Source: Marvinbryantia formatexigens
GTDB taxonomy: Bacteria; Bacillota; Clostridia; Oscillospirales; Ruminococcaceae
Assembly (NCBI GenBank): GCA_021771035.1
Contig: JAETPU010000011.1
Span: 1 to 64,000, forward strand
Reading direction: 5' to 3'
DNA length: 64,000 nucleotides
How positions within the stretch are numbered: the stretch's first letter is position 1; the number at the start of each line of letters is the position of its first letter. Shown in pieces: positions 52,117 through 60,761 of the stretch. The notes beneath the pieces are model-generated. The model was not told the origin of the DNA and searched no databases. It saw only the letters and a list, made by a program, of their open reading frames with translations. Made by a program: the position numbers and the translations under genes.

Positions 52117-52593
52117 ATGGAGGTAGGATATTTAAAATTTCTCGGGGCGTTTTTATTGGGGATGATAGCCTCGTTTTGTAAGCAGTACGGACTGGTGATA
52201 GCCCTGGTGCTGGTGCTGATTGTGATGGACTGCGTCACCGGGCTGGTTAAATCCAAGATCACAGGGGAAAAATGGGACAGCAAAAAGGGGACAAAGGGGT
52301 TTTGGAAAAAGATGGCGCTGATTTGCGCGTTGTTTTTCGGCGTGGCCCTGGATGCGGTGATTCCCTTTGTGTTGCAGCTGGGGCTGAATGTCTCCCTGCC
52401 CTTCAACGCCCCCTTCGGGCTGATTGTGGGGGCATACATCATTTTAAACGAGAGCATTTCCATCTGCGAAAACCTGTACGCCGCCAATCCGGCGATTATC
52501 CCCGGCTGGATGGTGCGGCTGCTTAAAATCGCAGGGAATGCCATCGATGCAGGAAACGACAAGGAGGATAAACAGCATGAAAGTATGGATTGA
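52117..52593 (+). CDS. phage holin (TcdE/Phage_holin_4-like)
   Basis: 158 residues and three hydrophobic helices: LKFLGAFLLGMIASF, LVIALVLVLIVMDCVTGL, and the region ICALFFGVALDAVIPFVLQL. The motif MDCVTGLVKSKITGEKWDSKKG is typical of the toxin-secretion/phage-lysis holin family (core DCVTGLVKSKITGE). It would make membrane lesions that release the endolysin. ATAGGAGAG precedes ATG 52117. It overlaps the amidase gene by 17 bases. Confidence 0.88.
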   Translation: MEVGYLKFLGAFLLGMIASFCKQYGLVIALVLVLIVMDCVTGLVKSKITGEKWDSKKGTKGFWKKMALICALFFGVALDAVIPFVLQLGLNVSLPFNAPFGLIVGAYIILNESISICENLYAANPAIIPGWMVRLLKIAGNAIDAGNDKEDKQHESMD

Positions 52594-53266
52594 CGCGGGG
52601 CACGGAGGTTCCGCCAGCGGGGCGGTGAACGGCTCGAGGATGGAGAAAAACGATACGCTCAGGCTGGCAAAGCTGGTGCAGGCGGCCTTTGAGCGCTGCG
52701 GGGTACAGACGGTGATGACCCGAACCTCAGACGTCTATCTGTCCCTGGCGGACAGAACGAACCTGGAAAACCGCTCCGGGTGTGATTTGGCGGTGTCCCT
52801 GCACCGCAATTCCGCTTCGGCGGACGCCTGCGGGGTGGAGATCTGGCTGCACCATGCGGCGCCGGAAGCCTATGTGCAGTGGGCGCAGCTGGTTCTGAAG
52901 GAATTGCAGGCGGTGGGCATCAGCAAAAACCGCGGGGTAAAAAAAGGCTATATTGGGGATGCCAATGCGGATTATGCGGTGAACCGGGACACCAAGGCCC
53001 CTTCCATGATGATAGAGCTGGGCTTTATCAGCAACGCGGGGGACAACCGGGACTATGATGCCAAGCTGACCCAGTACGCCGAGGCCATTGTGAAGGGCTG
53101 CTGCAGCTGGAAGGGCGTAGCCTACCAGGCGCCCAATGGAGAGACGCCGCAGGGCAAAACACTGTACCGGGTGCAGGTGGGGGCCTTCCAGAACCGGGAG
53201 AACGCCCAGCGAATGCAGCAGCAGCTTCAGGAAAAGGGGTACCCGGCCTTTATTACCCAGTCCTAG
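52577..53266 (+). CDS. N-acetylmuramoyl-L-alanine amidase with SPOR domain (endolysin)
   Basis: 229 residues. Amidase_3 catalytic domain: VWIDAGHGG (zinc His), the glutamate in MEKNDTLRLAKL, SLHRNSASADACGVEIWL (second His) and MIELGFISNAGDN (catalytic Glu). Residues about 195-229 (LYRVQVGAFQNRENAQ and following) form a SPOR-type peptidoglycan-binding domain. Together with the preceding holin it is the lysis module. ATG 52577 follows GGAGGATAA. A terminator lies 245 bases after the stop. Confidence 0.92.
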   Translation: MKVWIDAGHGGSASGAVNGSRMEKNDTLRLAKLVQAAFERCGVQTVMTRTSDVYLSLADRTNLENRSGCDLAVSLHRNSASADACGVEIWLHHAAPEAYVQWAQLVLKELQAVGISKNRGVKKGYIGDANADYAVNRDTKAPSMMIELGFISNAGDNRDYDAKLTQYAEAIVKGCCSWKGVAYQAPNGETPQGKTLYRVQVGAFQNRENAQRMQQQLQEKGYPAFITQS

Positions 53267-53510
53267 AGAACCCGGTACGGCAAGCACGGGGCAGGGCTGT
53301 GGCTTTCCGGGCGGATGAATTTGACTGTTTGACCGGGGGACAGGCTCAGCGGCGGCCAATGGACAGGAGGGCCGAGGGGCCAGGCCCGGGCGCTGGACGG
53401 CCCAGTTTGGCGGTGCGGGGCCTCCCAGGGCGGTACCGCACCAGCGGGGAGAGAGGAAAGAAGGGCCAAAGTGGCTGAGGGAAACAGTGCGGGGACAAGG
53501 AAGCAGGAAG
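53267..53510 (+). other. spacer after the lysis genes
   Basis: GC-rich DNA with no supported gene before the terminator. Confidence 0.5.
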
Positions 53511-53538
53511 AGAGGGCGGGGGTTTCCCGCCCTCTTTT
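53511..53538 (+). terminator. terminator of the phage structural operon
   Basis: AGAGGGCGGG pairs with CCCGCCCTCT around GGTTT, followed by TTTGA. Confidence 0.8.
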
Positions 53539-53609
53539 GATAGGAGACGGCCGGCTTTATGCTTGACAGCGCAGGCCGGTATACTGGAACGAAGGGAAGG
53601 AAAGAATCT

Positions 53610-54035
53610 ATGGCAGTCAATGAAGAAACCTTAAAAAAGCAGCGTCTGGCCGCCGCAAAGAAACTGCGGGATCAGCTTGAGAAGGCGCAGGAGGTCCAGA
53701 GAACCCAGAATGAAAGGACCTTTGCCAGCGGGGCTCAGCAGCTGCGGACCCGGGCCGGGACACTGGCGGATTTGGGGCTCGCCCAAAGCGGATATGCCCG
53801 CAGCGAGGCCCGGCAGGCCGCGGGGAAGGTGATGGACTCGCTGGAGGACGCTCGTGCTAAGCGGGCCCAAACCCAGGCGAAGGTGGAGCAGGACAGAAAG
53901 GATGCGGGGCTGGAAGCTGGAATGCTGGGCCCCGATTACCAGTACAAAGAGCAGCCGGTGAAGCCCCGGTATTCCGATACCATTACCAAGGAATTGCTCA
54001 AGCGCCTGCTCCGGCGTCAGGCGGGCCGGCGGTAA
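53610..54035 (+). CDS. small helical, charged protein at the element's right end
   Basis: 141 residues, almost all helix: two Ala/Arg/Gln-rich stretches (LRTRAGTLADLGLAQSGYAR; AKRAQTQAKVEQDRKDAG) and an Arg-rich tail RLLRRQAGRR. No family recognised. It lies after the operon terminator with its own TATACT-like box (about 53579) and GAAGGGAAGG site. The composition is reminiscent of phage ejection or minor structural proteins, but this is a guess. Confidence 0.45.
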   Translation: MAVNEETLKKQRLAAAKKLRDQLEKAQEVQRTQNERTFASGAQQLRTRAGTLADLGLAQSGYARSEARQAAGKVMDSLEDARAKRAQTQAKVEQDRKDAGLEAGMLGPDYQYKEQPVKPRYSDTITKELLKRLLRRQAGRR

Positions 54036-54354
54036 GCCCTCTTGCCGCAAGGTGTCAGCTTAATCCGGCAAAAGGTGGATTTTCCCGGGGATTGGCGGTA
54101 TAATACGGTCATAGGAGCCTAAGCCGCTCTCAAAAAGTATGGCGGGAACCCCGGGCAGTTATGGATTTGTACAGGCCGAATGTCCGGCGAAGCCCGGGGC
54201 CTTTCGGGAATATGAGGGAAACGAGGTTCCGCATAGGGTTCGGGGGTTGCTCCGGGGGTATCGCGGTACAGAAAAACGAACAGAAAACAACAGACAGGAG
54301 TGCCGGGGGAAGCCGCGGCGCCTGTCCGAAAACGGAAAGGGGACTGAATGGACT
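54036..54354 (+). other. right flank of the phage-derived element
   Basis: 319 bases without supported gene. No tRNA or obvious attachment repeat is visible here. Confidence 0.4.
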
Positions 54355-54825
54355 ATGCTGAAGCCAGGAGATTTAGCGCCGGCGTTCACCTTGCCGGACA
54401 GCCAGGGCAATCAGGTATCGCTGACGGATTTTAAAGGAAAAAAAGTGGTGGTATATTTTTATCCCAAGGATTCCACTCCGGGCTGCACCCGCCAGGCCTG
54501 CGCGTTTCGGGACAGCTTTCCGGAATTTGAGGCCCGTGGGGTCGTTGTCATCGGCATCAGCAAGGACAGCGCGGCCTCCCACCTGAAATTTGCCCAGAGG
54601 CAGGAACTGCCGTTTTTGTTACTCAGCGATGAGAACCGCCAGGCCATCGAGGCCTATGGCGTATGGCAGGAGAAAAAGCTCTACGGCAAGGCGAGTATGG
54701 GTGTGGTGCGCACCACCTTTTTAGTGGATGAAGCCGGGCGTATCGAGGCTGTATTTGAGAAGGCAAAGCCGGATACCAATGCCGGGGAGATTTTAAATTA
54801 TCTGGACAAAGGAGAGCGCGGATGA
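54355..54825 (+). CDS. bcp: peroxiredoxin (BCP/PrxQ type)
   Basis: 156 residues. The peroxidatic Cys44 lies in YPKDSTPGCTRQAC, and Cys49 five residues on is the resolving Cys, which defines the atypical 2-Cys PrxQ class. It reduces hydroperoxides using thioredoxin. The frame is open upstream to 54139, but ATG 54355 after AAAGGGGAC gives a normal N-terminus (MLKPGDLAPAFTLPD). Its stop overlaps the msrA start, a small oxidative-defence operon. Confidence 0.9.
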   Translation: MLKPGDLAPAFTLPDSQGNQVSLTDFKGKKVVVYFYPKDSTPGCTRQACAFRDSFPEFEARGVVVIGISKDSAASHLKFAQRQELPFLLLSDENRQAIEAYGVWQEKKLYGKASMGVVRTTFLVDEAGRIEAVFEKAKPDTNAGEILNYLDKGERG

Positions 54826-55334
54826 GACATACCCTATATTTTGCGGGCGGGTGTTTTTGGGGAACGCAGAAGTTCTTTGACTGCATAAAGGGCGTGCTGG
54901 CCACCCGGGTGGGCTATGCCAACGGGTCCACCGAGAACCCCACCTATGAGCAGGTGTGCCGGCAGGATACCGGGCACGCGGAGACAGTGGAGGTCCTCTT
55001 TGAGGACACGGTGCTTCCCCTGCCCCTGTTGCTTCACACCTTCTACCAGGCTGTGGATCCCACCTCGGTGAACCGTCAGGGGCCGGATTCGGGGCCCCAG
55101 TACCGCACGGGGATCTACTATCTGGATGCGCGGGATGAGCCGGTGATCCGGGATTCTCTGGCCCAGCTTCAAAGGCGCATAAGCGCCCCTGTGGCAATCC
55201 AGTGCCAGAGGCTGGAGCAGTTTTATGAGGCGGAGGACTACCATCAGAAGTACCTGGAGAAAAACCCCGGCGGCTACTGCCATATTTCTCCGGAGCAGTT
55301 TGAACTGGCCAGAAGCGCAAACCGTTCCCGATAG
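54822..55334 (+). CDS. msrA: peptide methionine-S-sulfoxide reductase
   Basis: 170 residues. The catalytic Cys11 is in AGGCFWG, with GYANG and the conserved DPTSVNRQGPDSGPQYRTG region. It reduces the S epimer of methionine sulfoxide. ATGA overlap with bcp. MsrB is not fused or nearby. The C-terminus lacks the usual recycling Cys pair, so electrons presumably come directly from thioredoxin. Confidence 0.93.
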   Translation: MRHTLYFAGGCFWGTQKFFDCIKGVLATRVGYANGSTENPTYEQVCRQDTGHAETVEVLFEDTVLPLPLLLHTFYQAVDPTSVNRQGPDSGPQYRTGIYYLDARDEPVIRDSLAQLQRRISAPVAIQCQRLEQFYEAEDYHQKYLEKNPGGYCHISPEQFELARSANRSR

Positions 55335-55364
55335 CGGCGCCCCAAAGACGAAAGGAGAAAGGGT

Positions 55365-56090
55365 ATGACGACAAGACAGGATTGGCGGCATCTTACGGGA
55401 GCCTATAATGTCCGGGATTTGGGCGGCTATGACGCCGCGGGAAAAAAGACGCTCCCGGGGGTGTTTCTGCGTGCGGACAGTACGGCGGGCTTAACGCCCC
55501 AGGATTGTGAACGCCTGAAGGGGGCGGGGCTGGCCCTGGTGGTGGATTTGCGCTCGGCGCGGGAGGCACAGCTTGAGCCCTCGGCCTTTATACAGGATGG
55601 GGGCGTGCCGGTTGTGGGGATCCCGCTGTTGGATCACATCCAGTCGGCAAAGGCTCAAACGGAATTTCCTGAGAGCTTAGGGGAGATGTACTGCCAGCTG
55701 CTGGACACTGGCCGAGGGGAGTTTGGACAAATTTTCTCCCTGTTTGCCAGAACCCAGGGGCTCATCCTGTTTCACTGCACCGCCGGAAAGGACCGTACGG
55801 GTGTGGTGAGTATGCTGCTTCTGGAGCTGGCAGGCGTGAGCCGGGAACAGATTATTTTGGACTATCTTCTCACGGAGGAGCGCCTGCTCCCGGTGCTGCA
55901 GGGACAGCTTCAAAAGATTCGGAAAATGGGGCTGAACCCGCCGGAGTACCTGCTGCATGCCACTCGGGAGGATATCGGGACGGCTCTGGATCATCTGGCG
56001 CACGGCTATGGCTCCGCCCGGGAGTACCTTCTGGGCTGCGGGGTGACAGGAGAGGAGCTGAGTGCCATCCTCAGGCGATTTGTGGGATAA
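55365..56090 (+). CDS. tyrosine-protein phosphatase (Y_phosphatase3 type)
   Basis: 241 residues. NVRDLGGY (15-22) and the P-loop HCTAGKDRTG (Cys138, Arg144) are the signatures of the LipA/DUF1486-like dual-specificity family, which dephosphorylates phosphotyrosine, phospho-serine or phosphoinositides. DLRSARE supplies the general acid region. No signal peptide, so cytosolic. GAAAGGAGAAAGG precedes the ATG. It lies 30 bases after msrA and may be co-transcribed with bcp-msrA. Confidence 0.85.
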   Translation: MTTRQDWRHLTGAYNVRDLGGYDAAGKKTLPGVFLRADSTAGLTPQDCERLKGAGLALVVDLRSAREAQLEPSAFIQDGGVPVVGIPLLDHIQSAKAQTEFPESLGEMYCQLLDTGRGEFGQIFSLFARTQGLILFHCTAGKDRTGVVSMLLLELAGVSREQIILDYLLTEERLLPVLQGQLQKIRKMGLNPPEYLLHATREDIGTALDHLAHGYGSAREYLLGCGVTGEELSAILRRFVG

Positions 56091-56123
56091 CCCCGCAGGT
56101 TATCCTAAATCAATCGAGCATAA

Positions 56124-56163
56124 AAATCCCCCCTGTGAGCCTAAACGGCTGGCAGGGGGGATT
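56124..56163. terminator. bidirectional terminator
   Basis: AATCCCCCCTGT...GGCAGGGGGGATT with an inner GAGCC/GGCT stem; T-rich on the minus strand side. Ends the phosphatase transcript and backs up the minus-strand terminator. Confidence 0.75.
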
Positions 56164-56270
56164 GGCGTATCAAAATAAGGGAAAGCGGTATTCTATGTTT
56201 TGGCGGTCTTGACTGTTTTTGATCCGGATAAACTGTACCGAAACAAAGGCTTGGGGCACAACGGTGTCCA

Positions 56271-56314
56271 AGGAAAAAGGGCGTCCGGCGGTTTCAAAGC
56301 CGCCGGCGCCCTTT
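56271..56314 (-). terminator. terminator of the minus-strand lipoprotein gene
   Basis: AAAGGGCG and CGCCCTTT enclose CCGGCGG/CCGCCGG, a near-continuous GC stem; on the minus strand TTTTTCC follows. Confidence 0.85.
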
Positions 56315-56331
56315 GGGCATGATGGGCTGAT

Positions 56332-57411
56332 TTATGGGGTAAACTGCAAATTACGGGGAATACCGTCTTTGAGTTGAAGGCGCTGCCAGCCCACCATCTC
56401 CCCTGAGGAGGTGTCATATCCATACAGGATGAGATCCCGGTTGGATAACGCGGAGGTAAAGCCCCAGCCGTAGAAGACCCCGTCCTTGAGAAGGGTTGCG
56501 CCGATAGTATCGATCAACATCGTTTCATAGGGGAGAGGACAGGAGATTCTCTTGAGAATCTCGCCGGAGGTGTCCAGCCTGGTAAACGTGATCTCCCAGG
56601 CATGCTCGGGAGTACTGGTGGTTACCGCCAGCAGAGAGCCGTCCTCCTGGGGATACACTGCCAGGCACCCCCCCTCCAGATTCAGAATTGTGCAGTCCGA
56701 GCTGCCCAGATGGTGGAGCACCAGCTTAGAATCCCAGGGCAGATTCGCCTGAGCGGTAAAATAGTTATAGACAAACCCCAGAGTTTCGGGATTGGGGGAA
56801 AACAGAGCGCGGGTATTCCAGTCCTTGGAGCGCGGGTCCGCATATAGTGCGGACGTATCAGAGTAGGGATAGCGCAGCCAGGTTCCGTCTGTGCAGTCAA
56901 TGCGGATAATCCCATCAGGAACCACCCAATACCAAAAGCCGTTTTCATAACAGGTAGCGGTTACCGGATCCCCGGGAGTGGTTTTGGGAATTTCGATTCG
57001 GCGTTCCCCCAAAAAGCAGGTCCAGAATGTCTGGGCATCGAAGAGGAGCAACATTGTCCCATCCTCCAATTTTGTGCTCTCCACCGCCTGGCCCAGTTCG
57101 TCCATGAGAGAGACTTTCCAGTTGGCGCCGTCCGGTGTGAGTGTATCCCGTAAATCCTGAATGGCCTGTGCATCTAGAATTCCTCTCATTCCCGTGTAAA
57201 ATTGGGGAATTTTATGGATCTCCTGATTTTGGATGGAATACCCTACCATCCCCAGATTGTACATACAGTATAGTTCAAAATGGGGGAAGGCCTCCAGGGA
57301 GCCGCCGGTCTCGGCAATTTGAACCAAGGAATCGTCCTCTTTCAAGGAACACGCCGTTAATGCAAGCAGGCAAAGAAGCACGCAAGTGATTTGTTTGAGC
57401 CGGTTGAGCAT
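56332..57411 (-). CDS. lipoprotein of unknown function
   Basis: 359 residues. The signal peptide LKQITCVLLCLLALTACS has a lipobox LTAC. The rest has repeated beta-propeller-like segments (WYWVVPDGIIRIDCTDGTW, CLAVYPQEDGSLLAV, DLILYGYDTSSGEMVGW), suggesting a surface beta-propeller or WD-like fold; no family recognised. ATG 57411 follows AAAGGATGG; the upstream in-frame codons to 57432 lack a better site. Strong terminators follow. Confidence 0.7.
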   Translation of the reverse strand: MLNRLKQITCVLLCLLALTACSLKEDDSLVQIAETGGSLEAFPHFELYCMYNLGMVGYSIQNQEIHKIPQFYTGMRGILDAQAIQDLRDTLTPDGANWKVSLMDELGQAVESTKLEDGTMLLLFDAQTFWTCFLGERRIEIPKTTPGDPVTATCYENGFWYWVVPDGIIRIDCTDGTWLRYPYSDTSALYADPRSKDWNTRALFSPNPETLGFVYNYFTAQANLPWDSKLVLHHLGSSDCTILNLEGGCLAVYPQEDGSLLAVTTSTPEHAWEITFTRLDTSGEILKRISCPLPYETMLIDTIGATLLKDGVFYGWGFTSALSNRDLILYGYDTSSGEMVGWQRLQLKDGIPRNLQFTP

Positions 57412-58368
57412 ATTAAGGCACCATCCTTTCAAAACAATTACCGGAGGTTCCCGCTGTGGGGCAAGGCTGCCTGGGTACCAAGGAGCCGCCTTTTTAACAG
57501 CCCGGGCTGGTGGATTCAGCGGCGCGTCTTGGGGCCTTCATGGCAACGGCGCTTCGAAATTTGCCGAAGCCCAGATTCCGGCACGATGTCCTTGACAGGA
57601 AGCACCGTTTCAGACAGCGGATCTAAAAATCGGAATGCCGGTGCCGCATTGCCCCTTTGCCGGACATGGGGCGAGCCGTATTTACAGTGCTTTGAATGAT
57701 TTTCGGCCGCTGTTATACTTATAACTTAACAAAATTATATAAAAAAGTAAATGGGTTTTATAAAAAATCTATAATTGTGGACTTGGCGGACATTTTGGGT
57801 TGCCGGGTTTGGAACGCACAAGAAAATTCTTCTGATAGGGCCTTCGGTTTTGAGCGGAAGTTTACTTCTGAGGGACTGGCGGTTATCCCGCAAGAATCCA
57901 CAGCGCGTTTCTTTTCATTTGAGGAAAAGGATGGTATAATAATCACGCAAAGCGTGATTATTAAGGAGTTTCGTTTGCCGGTCAAGCAACGACCGGCATT
58001 CAGCTGCCGCTGAACCACGAAACGTCCCGGCTGGTTCTAAAATGATGGCATAATGCTCCCACAAGGAGTGAATGTGCAATCAGCTTCGATAATGCAATCA
58101 TCGGTGATCATTGGGGGAGCTTTGTCTGCCGGTCAAACGGGGGCGGTCATTCAGCAGAGGCCCAAGGGCGAAATGCTCCGGTTCATCTTAACGGGGGGAC
58201 CATATTCGCACATGGCTTGCGTCTGCAAGGGCAGTTTGGCTCATAGACTGTAAGTACCAGGCAGCGGAAAGCGGATGATTTGCCCCGGGGCCCGGTGCCG
58301 CCGGGGGATTCGACTGAGAAATCCAGCTTGATAGGCTGATTGTATGAGAGCGGGAGGGGGATTGGAGT
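57412..58368. other. 957-base gap with repeat copies
   Basis: No supported gene. An AT-rich patch (57710-57780) precedes repeat copies I and J. A frame at 57696-58013 runs across the repeat and is considered chance. Confidence 0.5.
57928..58115 (+). repeat. structured repeat copies I and J (A/B type)
   Basis: Copy I: TATAAT box (57935-57940) overlaps hairpin TAATAATCACGC/GCGTGATTATTA (57937-57963). The junction closing stem GTTTCGT (57968-57974) pairs with ACGAAAC (58017-58023) and encloses GCCGGTC/GACCGGC (57977-57997) and TTCAGC/GCTGAA (57999-58014). The tail CGTCCCGGCTGGTTC leads to the next box CATAAT (58049-58054), 114 bases on, where truncated copy J starts. Confidence 0.85.
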
Positions 58369-60687
58369 ATGGCGGTGCCCGAAGGCATTCAATTTCATAC
58401 GGCGCCGGATGGTTCGCTGGATTCCCTGAGTGCGGGCGGCTGCCCAGTCCCTCTGCGCCGGGAACGGTACCGGGGCATGAAGCTATGGCTGCAGATGGCA
58501 GGCGAGCCCCGGGAAATCCCGCTGACCCCGGTGGGGGAAAGCGTATTTGCCGCCAGGGTGCACGAGCAGGACTACCAGCTGAGCTACCGGGAGACAGGCG
58601 GCGCCTTGGAGGTGAAAATCCGGGTACACAACTCGGACGAGGTCTCCTTTTGTCCCAGAACCTTGTTTTTGACCACGGGTATCGACTGCTATATGGAGCG
58701 GTATCCCCAGTGGAACGAGATGCTGTTTCCCACCCTGCTGCGGTGTGAAAAGACGCATTTCTGGGGATACTGTATGTCGCCCCAGGGGATGGTGCTGGCC
58801 ATGGCGTCGCCGGATCCCATCGCCTCCTGGAGTTTGGAATACTCCCGGCTGCAGGACGAATGGAGCGAGCACCACTATCTCACGGGAGGGCACCGGATTG
58901 ATACCTTTCACCTGCATCTGCTGGCCGCGCAGCCGCAGCCGCAGCGGCATCCGGTGCTGCAGTCCGTAGGGGCGCACGACACCAGGGAGTGGACGCTCTA
59001 TTTTTCCCGGGTGGATTCCCCTGAGCTTGTGCTGCCTTGGTGCGCTCAGTTTTGCCGGGCTCCCATGCTGGCGTTAGAGCGGTATACGGTGGATCCGGGG
59101 GAGACGGTGGCAGGAGTGCTCCTGTCCGGGCCGGGAACCGTTCATCTGACGCTTTTGGAGCCCGACGGCAGCTCCAGGCCGGTGGCGGTGCGCGCTTCGG
59201 GGTTTTCTTTGGAGGCACCGGGGGCGGTGGGGCTGTATACCCTGCGGGCCCAGTGGGGCTTAAAAGTCAGCGAGGGCAGCTTTTATGTCAAACGCAAAAA
59301 CTCCTGGTATTTAAGGATGGGCCGCCAGGCGGTATTGGAGAACCCGCCGGTGTATACACACCATGTGGAGGCGTTTTTAAGCCTGTATACCATCCTTCTC
59401 GCCCGCAAGCACCTGCCGGACGAGCGGCAGGATGCCCAGTGTGAGGAGTATTTTCAGGAGATATTGGAAAAACTATACAATCCCCAGACAGGCCGGGTGC
59501 GGGAAAATCCCTGGAGAATCCAGGACAGCGCGGCGCTGGGCGCCCTGATGGCCCTGCGCTACACCGTCACCGGGGATCCCCGGGATCTGCACACCGCGGG
59601 CAGTCTGGCGGATTATCTGATGGAGTGCCAGGGGGAGGACGGCGCCTATTACAGCATGCCGTCTCCTCAGATGGTGTCCCCCGAGCAGGGGACCCATTAC
59701 ACGGCGGTGACCTATATCGCCAAATATGTGCTGGAGGTCTCCCGGGAGGAGGAGCTGGCCGCCCGGGAATATCCGGAATTCCTGGAGAGTGCCCGCCGGC
59801 ACCGGCAGAGCGCCCAGCGGGCCATTGCCGAATTGGAACGCAGCCGGGACAACATCGAAACCGAAGGGGAAATGACCTTTGAGGACGGCATGATCAGCTG
59901 CAGCCTTTTGCAGATAGCCTTCCGGGCGCTGCAGATGGCCCAGTCCCCGGAGAGACAGCGGTATGCGGATACCGCCCGCGAGATGGCCCGGCTCCACCGC
60001 TGCTTAACCCAGCAGCTGGTGCCGGACTGCCGGATGAACGGGGCCACGCTGCGGTTTTGGGAGGCCCAGTACAACATTCACCTGTTCCACAACGGAATGA
60101 ATTCCCCCTGCGGATGGACCTGCTGGAAGGTGTACGGGGACTACTATTTATACCTGCTCACCGGAGAGCCCCAGTACCTGCGCGAGGCCATGAACGGCCT
60201 GGGGGCGTGCTTACAGCTGGTGGATGGGAAAACCGGGCATCTGCGCTGGGGCTTTCTGGCGGATCCGCACATTGAGTGCCTGCGGTTTGTCCCATGCGGG
60301 CAGGGGGATGAGGAGGGAAAGCTCATCTGGGATACGGTCGGGGAGCAGTACCTGGAGCAGGTGAGCTCCTGGCACCGGACACAGCCATTCCCCCGCCCAA
60401 AATGGGGAATTGACAACCTGGTGCACGAGATATTCAAATGCCTGGCGGAAATCTCCCTTACCAATGCCTTTGTCATCTGGCGGGAGGGAAAACTGACAGC
60501 CTACAACTGCCGGGTCACCCGCAGAAAGGACGGCAGCCTGCTCATACTCCCCAGGGAGGAGCTGGTGTGCCGGGTGCACTGCAATTTCGATGAGGACACC
60601 AATGTGGAGGTCCGTTTTTCGGGGCGGACTGTGTGCGACAGGCGCCGGTTCGGCTGGGTTTGGCGAATGGGGCCGCCCGCCCCATAA
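58369..60687 (+). CDS. large cytosolic protein, possible alpha/alpha-barrel glycosidase-like
   Basis: 772 residues, no signal peptide. The N-terminal 300 residues look beta-rich. From about 315 a series of paired helices (VEAFLSLYTILLARKHL; DSAALGALMALRYTV; TYIAKYVLEVSREEELA; ISCSLLQIAFRALQMAQ; NSPCGWTCWKVYGDYYLYLL; VHEIFKCLAEISLTNAF) recalls six-hairpin (alpha/alpha)6 glycosidases and lyases. No catalytic signature recognised. GGGGGATTGGAG precedes the ATG. It sits alone before metG. Confidence 0.5.
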   Translation: MAVPEGIQFHTAPDGSLDSLSAGGCPVPLRRERYRGMKLWLQMAGEPREIPLTPVGESVFAARVHEQDYQLSYRETGGALEVKIRVHNSDEVSFCPRTLFLTTGIDCYMERYPQWNEMLFPTLLRCEKTHFWGYCMSPQGMVLAMASPDPIASWSLEYSRLQDEWSEHHYLTGGHRIDTFHLHLLAAQPQPQRHPVLQSVGAHDTREWTLYFSRVDSPELVLPWCAQFCRAPMLALERYTVDPGETVAGVLLSGPGTVHLTLLEPDGSSRPVAVRASGFSLEAPGAVGLYTLRAQWGLKVSEGSFYVKRKNSWYLRMGRQAVLENPPVYTHHVEAFLSLYTILLARKHLPDERQDAQCEEYFQEILEKLYNPQTGRVRENPWRIQDSAALGALMALRYTVTGDPRDLHTAGSLADYLMECQGEDGAYYSMPSPQMVSPEQGTHYTAVTYIAKYVLEVSREEELAAREYPEFLESARRHRQSAQRAIAELERSRDNIETEGEMTFEDGMISCSLLQIAFRALQMAQSPERQRYADTAREMARLHRCLTQQLVPDCRMNGATLRFWEAQYNIHLFHNGMNSPCGWTCWKVYGDYYLYLLTGEPQYLREAMNGLGACLQLVDGKTGHLRWGFLADPHIECLRFVPCGQGDEEGKLIWDTVGEQYLEQVSSWHRTQPFPRPKWGIDNLVHEIFKCLAEISLTNAFVIWREGKLTAYNCRVTRRKDGSLLILPREELVCRVHCNFDEDTNVEVRFSGRTVCDRRRFGWVWRMGPPAP

Positions 60688-60761
60688 GATACCTGCTTCC
60701 AACATACGATAAAGGAACCCTTACCATATAACAGGACAGCTGAAAATAGGAGGATATCCCA

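Noticed and set aside
39748-54354. Attachment-site direct repeat around the phage-derived cassette
   Set aside because: By-eye comparison of the two flanks showed no convincing shared core, and there is no integrase.
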